From: Massospora cicadina
Taxonomy: Eukaryota > Entomophthoromycota > Entomophthoromycetes > Entomophthorales > Entomophthoraceae
DNA length: 64,000 nucleotides
Assembly (NCBI GenBank): GCA_022478985.1
Contig: JAKSZP010017344.1
Coordinates: 55,244-119,243, forward strand
Direction of reading: 5' to 3'
The translations under genes and the position numbers were made by a program. How positions within the stretch are numbered: position 1 is the first letter of the stretch; each line of letters opens with the position of its first letter. Below the pieces are notes generated by a model, which ran no database searches, was not told the origin of the DNA, and saw nothing but the letters and a program-made list of their open reading frames with translations. Positions 55,934 through 64,000 of the stretch are shown one piece after another.

Positions 55934-56800
55934 TGGAACCTGACCCCTATCCAATGCCACTCATGGAGAACGTTCTGCCCATGATCTCCGGGTGTGGGGT
56001 GTTCAAATTGGATTTGGTGGACGCTTTTAATCAAATTCCTGTTCGCCCTGAGCACCAGCGGTATACGGCATTCAAATGTCATCTGGGAAACTTCGAGTAC
56101 AGGGTTATGCCATTTGGCCTACGCAATGCCCCTGCAGTTTTCCAGCGCATGATTGATCATGTATTGGGGGACTTAGTGGGTAAGTGTTGTGTTGCCTATA
56201 TGGATGACATCCTGGTGTTTTCCAAATCAGTACAGGACCATGTGAGGGATGTGAGAAGTGTGTTGGAGGTGGTTAGGAACGCGGGCTTGAAGTTGAAGCC
56301 ATCCAAGTGCGAGTTCAATAAAGAATCGGTGTCCTTCCTTGGGAACGTGGTCCTCCAAGAAGGGATAGCGATCTGTCCTGATAAGTTGCGGGCGGTGCGG
56401 GAATGGAAGGCTCCTGGGAATAGGACTGAAGTGCGAAGCTTCTTGGGGGTGGTGAATTTCGTGCGGAGGTTTTCTAGGGATCTGGACCAAAGGGCTGTGC
56501 CGTTGACAAGACTGATGGGAAACATGCCGTTAGTTTGGGGGGAGGCTGAGGAGAGGGCATTTCAGCAGGTGAAGACGAGTTTGCTGACAGCCCCAGTTCT
56601 GGCACACCCTGACCCAAACAAACCATTCGTGGTAGAGACTGACGCGTCAAATTTTGCACTTGGAGCTGTGTTGTTGCAGGAGGGTAAAGATGGGATTGAA
56701 CATCCTGTCTGTTATTTCAGTCAGAAGATGGCACCAGCTGAAACCAACTATCCAGTTTACGATAAGGAACTTTTGGCAATAGTTGCAGCCTTAGGGGGAG
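55919..56800 (+). pseudogene. Element E pol, part 2: reverse transcriptase
   Basis: Frame 55933-56874. KLDLVDAFNQIPV holds the first catalytic aspartate; MPFGLRNAPAVFQRMIDHVL and AYMDDILVFSKS (YMDD at 56197-56208) complete the palm; LKLKPSKCEFNKESVSFLGN and VVNFVRRFSRDLDQ form the thumb. RNase H begins at VVETDASNFALGAVLLQEG, with KELLAIVAAL near 56770. All visible catalytic residues are intact. The frame shifts in a G-run at about 56792. Confidence 0.92.
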
Positions 56801-57440
56801 TGGCAACATCACCTATTGTATGCCAGGCACCCAGTTGTCATCCAAACGGACCATCGAGCCTTAGAATACTATAAGTCTCCACGCCTGATGAACCAGAGGC
56901 AGGCCCGATGGCACTTAGAGTTGGTTTAATATGACCTGCGGATTGAATACAAGCTGGGAAAAAAAAATATCTTGCCAGATTTATTGAGCCATGATTCTGG
57001 ACTGGTGTTTTCTGATGAGGAGTTGAGGAAGTTCAACACAGCCACGATGTTGCCACAGAACTTGTTTGCAACGATCCAGGGCTGGAGAGAAGGAATGGCA
57101 GGAAGAATCCAAACTGCGCAGCAAAGATGTGAGCTGGGCCAACGGATAAGAGAAGAGACAGGAGAAGGTGAGGCAAGCAGGGGGCATGCAGGATTCTTGG
57201 TTCGGGGTGGTATCATATGCCATGAGGGAAGGATTTGGGTCCTGGTGAAGAGTCTGCAACAAGAGGTAATGGCAGCTAATCACGACCATCCTCTGGCAGG
57301 TCATCCCGGTCAAGAAAAGACGTTAGATCTTGTTCGCCGTCACTATTTGTGGAGAGGTGTGGGTGAGGTGGTGCAGAAGTATGTTTCACATTGTGTGGTT
57401 TGCGCCAGGGCGAAGGCCCAACGGGTGGCACTGGGGGGAA
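56801..57440 (+). pseudogene. Element E pol, part 3: end of RNase H and integrase zinc domain
   Basis: After the shift the frame reads [18 protein letters not shown], a TAA at about 56926-56928, then DLRIEYKLGKKNILPDLLS, ending RNase H. The integrase zinc-binding domain is intact: HDHPLAGHPGQEKTLDLV (H...H) and CVVCARAKAQR (C..C). A six-G run at about 57432 changes frame again before the catalytic core. Confidence 0.85.
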
Positions 57441-58508
57441 TTGAAGCCGCTTCAAATTCCTTCTAGGCCATGGTCCTCAGTGAGTGTGGATTTCATCACA
57501 GGACTGCCCAAGTCACAGGGGATGGATGCCTTGATGGTGGTGGTGGATCACCTGACTAAATATGCAGAGTTTTTCCCTTGTCAGTTGACCATTTCTGCAA
57601 AAGTGGCAGGACAGATTTTTGTAAATGAGATTTTCTCCAGACATGGGGTGCCTGAAGAGATTGCGTCAGATTGGGGTCCGCAATTTACATCTAAATTCTG
57701 GCTCCACATGTTGGGAAATCTAAAGATCAAGGCTTGCCATTTGTCAGCATACCATCCTCAGTCAGACGGCCAAACTGAGAGAGTAAATCAGATATTGGAG
57801 CAGTATTTAAGGTGCTATGTCTCAGGGCGGCAGGATGACTGGGTGTATTGGGTGAAGCTGGCTCAATTTGCTTATAACAATCATAAGCATTCATCCATGG
57901 GTATGACCCCATTTTTCGCAAATCACGGCCAACACCCAGAGGGTATGGGGCCTAGGGAGCAAGGGCGGAATCCAGCGGCAGATGAACTGTCACGAGATAC
58001 CCGGGACACCCTGGAGCTCCTGAAGAAGAATTTGGTGGTGGCAGTCGCAGCTCAGAAGAGGAAGGCAGACCGGCATAGATCTGAAGGTAGAGCTTTCAAG
58101 AGAGGGGATTGGGTCTTAGTGAATGCTCAGATCTACGCCTTGCCTGTAAGGAGCCAGAAATTGGGGCCAGTGGCATTGGGCCCATATCAGGTAGTGAGGG
58201 CGGTGAATGAGGTGGCATTCGAGCTGAAGCTTCCAGAAGGGTCAAGAGCTCATCCGGTGTTGCATGTATCGCAGCTCAAGCCATTCTTTGGCCAGCCACC
58301 TGGAAGTCCTTCTCCTTTATTCCCAGCTGGGGGAGGAGCTGAAGAGTATGAAGTTGAGGAGATTCTTGACACCAAAGTGGTGAAAGGACGTCGTTCATTT
58401 TTGGTACGTTGGGTGGGTCATCCTATTGAGGAGTCCACATGGCAGTCAGCTAGGGATTATGCCCGATGTCCTGAGAAAATCCAAGAGTTCTTCCTGTCTA
58501 GGGGGTGA
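57441..58508 (+). pseudogene. Element E pol, part 4: integrase core, GPY/F motif and chromodomain
   Basis: Open to the final stop. Catalytic D, D, E in VSVDFITGLPK (57480s), IASDWGPQFTSKFW (57660s) and [14 protein letters not shown] (57750s). LGPYQVVRAVNEVAFELKLP is the GPY/F region, then HPVLHVSQLKPF. The C-terminal chromodomain is complete: EEYEVEEILDTKVVKGRRSF followed by LVRWVGHPIEESTWQSARD and a last helix. The stop TGA (58506-58508) abuts the 3' LTR. Known chromodomains of this kind steer integration to heterochromatin. Confidence 0.93.
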
Positions 58509-59332
58509 TGTGATGGTTGAGGTCTATCCTCAGCATCACATTGCCCTGATCTTTGGTAAGACAGGGCAGGCTGTGTCTGGATGTATGGAGGAGGAGGGGG
58601 CGTTGGTCCTGGCAAGGACGCCTAAGGGGCAGGAGCTTGAAGGAGGCCAAGGAGCAAGATGGACGTCCAAAATCAAGGAAAAACGGGAATTGAGTAACAG
58701 GGATAGTTTTGAGATTCAATTTGAATTCAAATCGAGAATGGAATGGAACGGATGCTTGGAATTTTCGCAGTTCGCTCAGGATTCAAAATGGAACTGGCGC
58801 GGAACTGTTGAGGATCAGAAATGGTACAGAACCATTGAGTGAGGATTCCGCGATCCTGCTGTAAGGTTTACACCAAGTATCAGTCAGATTAGCACCATAA
58901 GCTTGTGTTATATTTTATATTAGCTTGTAGCATGTGTATATAGGGAAGGAACTGGGAGCTGGAGGCTTCTCAGTTCTGTTTTCTATCAACCTGGCCAAAA
59001 TTAAATAAAAGAACTTTAAAATTCATATATTTATAGTTTGAGTTTATTTTAAAATATTGCCTAACTGCAGCCATGTTTGGCTTGAATCAACAAGAATTGG
59101 ACTTTGAGAGTGAGCTTGGGAGAGCTATTGCCTCCCTTTATACCTTGTCTTGGAGTCAAGGCATGTTGCTGGGGTTAAGTATATTTGCAACTGTCTTCCA
59201 GGGGGTGCTTGTCCAATCTTGTAGCGCGCACAAGGAGAGTAGTATCAGGAGCCCTGTCAGCCCTATGGTCTGTAACATGGATCCTGTTGCCCAACTCATT
59301 TGTGGCTCATTGGAAGGAGCCAGTGCGTTACA
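58509..59332 (+). repeat. 3' LTR of element E
   Basis: 824 bp, TGTGATGG...GTTACA, directly after the pol stop, so the polypurine tract (AGGGGG at about 58500-58505) lies within the last codons. Confidence 0.93.
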
Positions 59333-59337
59333 CAAGT

Positions 59338-61170
59338 CCAAATTTATAATATGAGTTCTTCAGTTTATAGTAAGGTTGAATTTAGCTAAAAGACCTTGGG
59401 CAATTCTTGGTAGAACCCCTTGAATTGGGGTGATTCTATTCTATCCACTTCTTGGCCAAATTTTAGTTCTTAATAATTAGGTTATGACAAACCTGTGGCC
59501 AATTATGGGGAGTTATACCAAGGCTCCTCCCCAGCCCCTCAACAATTCAGTTCAAGTGCATAGGTGGAGACCACCCCTTTTATAGAGGTGGAGGGGGTCC
59601 TGCAAGGTGAAAATATTATCTTGCCCATTGATTGGGTTGAATATATTAAATCCTTCCTTAATAGACTTATCTTACACAGTATTGACCCTCCATCAGCTGG
59701 TCCATTTAAGCGAGGTGAAGTTAAAGAGCCTAAATAGGTCCAAACCCTATATTTCTTAATTTGGCTATTCCTAGCATAAACCAAATTTTGTGCCTCACTT
59801 ACTTCAAGCCTCAACATATTTGAATATTAAGCAGTGACAGGGCAGCGCTCCCCTTCATCTTCCACTCACAAAGCTCAGCTTTCAAAGTTAGCTATCAATT
59901 TGCATTGCTTCTCTTCTTCTTCAGAGCAGTATTCCAAAGTGGCTGAAGTGTTGTATCCTGCCAAGGCTCTATCTCTATTCCCTGGGCATCTCCTCCAGCT
60001 GTCCCTCACCCAAAACCTATAGCCATAGGGCATCCTAGACCTGTCACTTCCAAGGCCAAAGTTAAAGAAATTAATATTATAATGCCTCCCTAAAAGTTAA
60101 TAAGGTGGAGGGGCAATCCCAGGACCTATCTTACCATAAGGGAAGCCAAGAATCTATTTCAACTCCTATGGGCTTCATGACATGAATTTGCAACCCCTCC
60201 AATGATAAATCTGAAGTGGATTGTGGAGATGTGGGTCATTATATTTTAGAAGCCCCAGGTGAAGTGGAGGTACCTGACAGGTTGAGCCCTGAGAGAGTGG
60301 ATATGGCTAGGATACCCCACCAACCTTATCCTCATCAATTTTGAGGGGTCTGGAGGTTATTGACACTGCTAGTGATGCCAACCAGCTCATTGCCTTACTA
60401 ATACAATTACCCAGAGTGTGCTTACCCTACAATCTATCCAGGAGAAATACCCTGAGACTGCCAAATTACTAGTTTCCACTCTCCAGCTTAAAGAGGTCTT
60501 AGCTCTTTCCCCCAACTTGGGTGAAACACTAACAAAAGTGGAGGTTGTCATTAATGGAGTAAGGGTCATGGCTATCCTTAACACTGGATCATCTGTTAAA
60601 GTTGTGTCATCCAAACTCATCAAAAAAATTAATCTAGCTTCTGACCTTGACTATACCCATGAGTTTGGTACTGCTGGTCCTTCCAACACATGTGCTATTG
60701 AGGCATACTCTTCTTTGCCCATGAGATTTGGGAAGCTCATCTTTTGAGCCCCAGCAGTGACCTTGGTTAACAATACCTGAGATCTACTCATTGGCACACA
60801 GTTCATACTTGAGTATAAAGGGAACATTAACTTGAATCAGGGCTATCTCTCCCTGCTTAACTACAAGGTCCCTCTGATTTTGACCAATAGTGAGCTTAAT
60901 AAAAAATTACACCTACACAGTGGAATACCTGTCAGTTCACATGATTTTATTAAGGGACCAACTGCATAGATAAGGCTGGACGTCAGGAGTTCAAAAATGT
61001 CAAACTTCAGAAACTTCCTGACCTCAAGCACTTCGTTGACCAATGCTGGGTGCAGGCCAGATACGCCCAAGTTGGTCCAAAGGAAGTGAAAAATGGCCAG
61101 CCCTGGGTTATGGTGGTGGTTTCTAAAACGGATGTCACCTTTTTAATCACAACGGTTTGGTCCAGTTGAT
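59338..61170 (+). pseudogene. Gag-protease remnant of an LTR element
   Basis: Plus-strand fragments. 59540-59730 reads VEYIKSFLNRLILHSIDPPS, Gag-like by position only. The frame 60418-60747 contains VEVVINGVRVMAILNTGSSV, an aspartic-protease active site with DTGS changed to NTGS, followed after stops by DLLIGTQFILEYKGNINL, the protease C-terminal signature. 60960-61150 continues with LKHFVDQCWVQARYAQVG. No LTR or polymerase was found with it. Element E was inserted just left of it. Confidence 0.65.
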
Positions 61171-61830
61171 TAGCAAACATGGTTTCAAAACCAGTTCAAT
61201 TTTCAAAACTTTCAGCTTGGATTGGCCTTGTCTTCAATCAATAACCTGAATTTGGTCAATCATTATTACAGTACCCTTTCCAATGAAAATGCACTTATTG
61301 GTGCACCAAGGCTTAGCACCACTTCTATTGATCACCGATTCCCCAATTAGCCTAGATATGTTTGCTTGAGAACAACCTTTCTCACTGGTCATCTTTCCTT
61401 TAAATAAATCACGCATTCAATTACAGTTTTTAAGCTATGGCTACTATTACAGTTGGGATTTTTGCCCATATTTCAAGCCAGCAAGATTACCAGGAATTGC
61501 TAGGGGATAATTCCCTATTGTGAGTTGAATTGGAAATCAGTTGACCATGCTTTTGGGGTAACTATGTTCAGGGTATTTTAGGTTATTCGCCTGGTCAGAT
61601 CTGTCAGGGATTGATCTGGATGAATGCTTAAGATCTCATTAGGAAGAGTTGCTGACAAAATATGGGCATCTGATAGTTGATTAACTATAAGGTGTACCAA
61701 TTGGGATCAGTCAGGTTTCATCACTGACTGATTGGGAATGTAAGGAGTAAGTTGTGAGGCGAGTGATGATTTCTACAACTAGCAAATCGGTCAGTTGGTT
61801 TGTGACCTGCCTTAATGGGTAACAAGTTCC
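61171..61830. other. Interval without recognised feature
   Basis: No supported gene; only short frames on both strands. Confidence 0.4.
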
Positions 61831-62200
61831 ATTAACTAAGCAGGTCGCTAGCCAAATATGGTTGGTTCACTTGGATCGAGAGGAAAAAATTAGGGAAATG
61901 TTTTCTGACTCTTTCTGTTTTAAGTCTTGAGGATGTCCAAAGACGGAATCCTATCCAGGATGGGGAAGACCATCGCTGCTGAGACAAGAATGGGTGATTC
62001 AATGGCAACAGCAGCCATTTCTTCGAAGATCTGGAAACCAAGGGTTGGGTGCTGAATCCCCCCACTATAAATTCTCTAAAATTCACCAATAAAGATATAG
62101 CTAAAATGGTATACAGTAGATATACTAGCTTAGTACAATTATTAAGCATTCATTTGTTCTATTCTTTCTCAGGGATATTATTGCAGTGTGCAATAATTGG
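61831..62200 (+). promoter_or_regulatory. Possible LTR or promoter fragment of the right-edge element
   Basis: TATAAATT at 62066-62073 is followed by AATAAAGATATAG near 62089, and gag-like sequence follows downstream. That order would suit the end of a 5' LTR, but no partner repeat is in the window, so the borders are unknown. Confidence 0.25.
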
Positions 62201-62559
62201 GAGACTCTTTAAGAAAAAGAGTAAGGATCTGAGCGGAGATCCAGATCAGAAACAGATATCAAATCGCGGATTGCTTCTGACTGCGTGTCAAAACTGGAGA
62301 AACCGTCAACAGGAATCTAAGAGAAGATTGGATTAGATGGTACAAGGGAACAAATCCCTATTTTGAGACATCACACGTATTTTGAGGGAGGTACTGGCTA
62401 AGCAAGGGGCTGAGATCTAGGACTTCCATTCAAATACAGATAATAGTCGTCATATTATTATCAACCAATCATATCAACTATTATACAACGCGGATGAAAT
62501 GCACAAAACTTGAACCTGTGCAAGTAATAATTTATAGGGTTATTGGCCAAAAATAATCA

Positions 62560-64000
62560 AACCTATAAATTTTTACAATTGTAAACCTGTGTGCAGACCT
62601 CCTTGAGGAGGTCTTTAACAACATTGTCCGTCCCACATGCATTGGAGTATCTAAAAGATCAAGTACAACATTGGGCCCCCTTGGTCCCTCCAAAACTGAG
62701 GCACTTAAACCCTCCAGCACTGCTCTCAGCTTAACTATGGGCTCCTCAGTGTGGCCCTCCCAAGTGTTCCTGTTTATCTGTTTCCAAATACTCTACACCA
62801 CGTTATACTCTCTTGCACAGGGTTACTTTAGCTCTGGTGCCCTTTGCGGCCCCTTCTTACCATAATTCTGATGATGTGATTTCTGGCTTTGTGGCTGTTC
62901 ACTGTGTACCACCTCGCTGGGGACTGGAGAGTTATAGACACTCTCCTAACATTAGTCAACCAACCATTTATATTTACATGCACAAACCTTTTCCTAGTGG
63001 AGCTTTTGCAAAGTGCAAATAGTGTGCACCAGCTGGTGGCCATGGCCACAATGGGGCTCACAACTGATTTCGCATTTTGCCAAGGGTTGGAGCATTCTGG
63101 CGATATTCTTGCTACCTCTGACTGGAAAGTACTCACCCTTCTTTCCTGTACCTTGTAGATACAGACGCTTTACAATCCAAGAGTTGTGATTCCCTGACTT
63201 TCCACCAAATTTACTAAAATTGACACCAACAAATCATTTTTCTTCAGCACCGCATTTGGATGGTGCAGGCGGGATCATCAACAAATGGCATGGTGGTGTT
63301 GTCCTTGGATAACGTCACACAACCCATCGCCAAAATGGGTATAGGGTCAATCATGGCCCAAAATGCGTTTTATGACGACGTTTACATATATAAAACTGAG
63401 CCTAATATCTTCACTTATAGCTCATATATGACCCCATTTTAGTGTATTAAATCACCCCAGAGAACCCACGCTCGAGCACCACAATGATCCATGGAAGCCA
63501 GGAGGTGGAAAAGGTGCTAAAATTTCAAACAAAAATGTTATGAAGTTGCTGAAGATATGGTGGGATATGAGACCTCATTAATAAAAGTGGCCAAACATTC
63601 CTCTCCATTCTATGATGCAAAAATGTACCCTGGGGGTATGTACAAACCTGAAGAAGAGTCTGGTGGTGAAGTGTTGGCTTTCTCTGTTATTAATAAAGAT
63701 TATTAGGGTTATTTTTTATTAACTGCTACCATTTCATCCCCTTTAGGGAAAATCAACACTACTATTTTGGTGGATACAGAAGCCTCTGAGAATTTTATTG
63801 GTCAAGCCCTAGCCGACTACCTTGATCTGAGTTACTTGCAAGGTGGTATGGTTAGAGGAGGGGCTTTCCAAGGAAATCCCACGCTGAAAATTATAGGGTT
63901 AGTGGATTATCAAATTGGCAAATATTAAATGTCTGACCGCTTTCAAGCTATCAAAAACTTCTTTTACCCCATCAATTTTGGGTGTAGAGTAGTGGTGAAA
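62560..64000 (+). pseudogene. Gag-protease of a Ty3/Gypsy-like element, running off the window
   Basis: Broken plus-strand coding. Near 63010-63060 a cysteine/histidine cluster, CK-stop-CAPAGGHGHNG, resembles a zinc knuckle. At 63740-63830 the frame reads INTTILVDTEASENFIGQAL, an aspartic-protease site in which the glycine of DTGA is E. Upstream, 63520-63700 has YETSLIKVAKHSSPFYD and GGEVLAFSVINKDY. The reverse transcriptase would lie beyond 64000. Confidence 0.6.

Larger units (their letters stand above)
53361..59332 (+). mobile_element. Element E: young Tf1-like self-priming chromovirus
   Basis: 5,972 bp, target duplication CAAGT (53356-53360, 59333-59337), LTRs 826 and 824 bp differing by about seven substitutions and one 2-bp indel. 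Plus-strand order: gag, protease, reverse transcriptase, RNase H, integrase, chromodomain, stop, 3' LTR. There is no TGG primer-binding site; instead the sequence after the 5' LTR complements the presumed mRNA start. Together with a Gag lacking a zinc knuckle this fits the Tf1/sushi self-priming group. Two in-frame stops in pol, one in gag and three pol frameshifts make it non-autonomous as sequenced. Confidence 0.92.

Noticed and set aside
58426..58842. Frame of 138 codons spanning the end of E's pol and the LTR
   Set aside because: Most of it is LTR sequence; the same frame appears in the 5' LTR at 53362-53694.

Overview
The window looks like a repeat desert in a large, AT-rich fungal genome. 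The evidence is several Ty3/Gypsy elements, three of them chromodomain (chromovirus) types like those common in fungi, an L1/Tx1-like LINE, tRNA-derived SINEs, and one small host gene: a two-exon PIG-Y subunit of the GPI-anchor GlcNAc transferase with a 33-nt intron. The sequence does not fix the phylum. There is no operon structure, and I found no CRISPR array, rRNA gene or free-standing tRNA gene.

Layout. (1) 1-16200: an old plus-strand LINE (1-1021 and 15557-16200) appears split by chromovirus C (minus strand, LTRs 1022-2172 and 14405-15556). C is itself split by Gypsy element D (plus strand, 2803-9268, duplication CTCAG) and by a 1.9-kb ORF1-only non-LTR element (9662-11582, 17-bp duplication). 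(2) 16526-31294: Gypsy element A (minus strand, duplication ACTCT) carries chromovirus B (17010-25257) inside its integrase and a SINE inside its 5' LTR. (3) 31300-44340: AT-rich sequence with SINEs of two families, two more ORF1-only copies (34605-36536 and about 36860-38760), the PIG-Y gene (40902-41210, minus) and degenerate simple repeats. (4) 44361-52834: an 8.5-kb LINE (F) with a perfect 18-bp duplication, a zinc-knuckle ORF1, an endonuclease/reverse-transcriptase ORF2 and a striking inverted repeat at its 3' end. (5) 53361-59332: chromovirus E, the youngest LTR element (LTRs about 99% identical, duplication CAAGT), with a Tf1-like self-priming arrangement. (6) 59338-64000: plus-strand Gag-protease remnants, the last running off the window.

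Almost all element genes are broken by stops and frameshifts, so they are given as pseudogenes. Target-site duplications and nesting give a relative history: LINE remnant, then C, then D and the ORF1-only copy; A, then B and its SINE.

The items most likely to be new are the ORF1-only non-LTR family with three copies and no polymerase, an antisense accessory ORF of about 377 codons between integrase and 3' LTR in element D, and two unrelated SINE families sharing the same 3' tail. All identifications come from reading motifs in the sequence; no database search was run.
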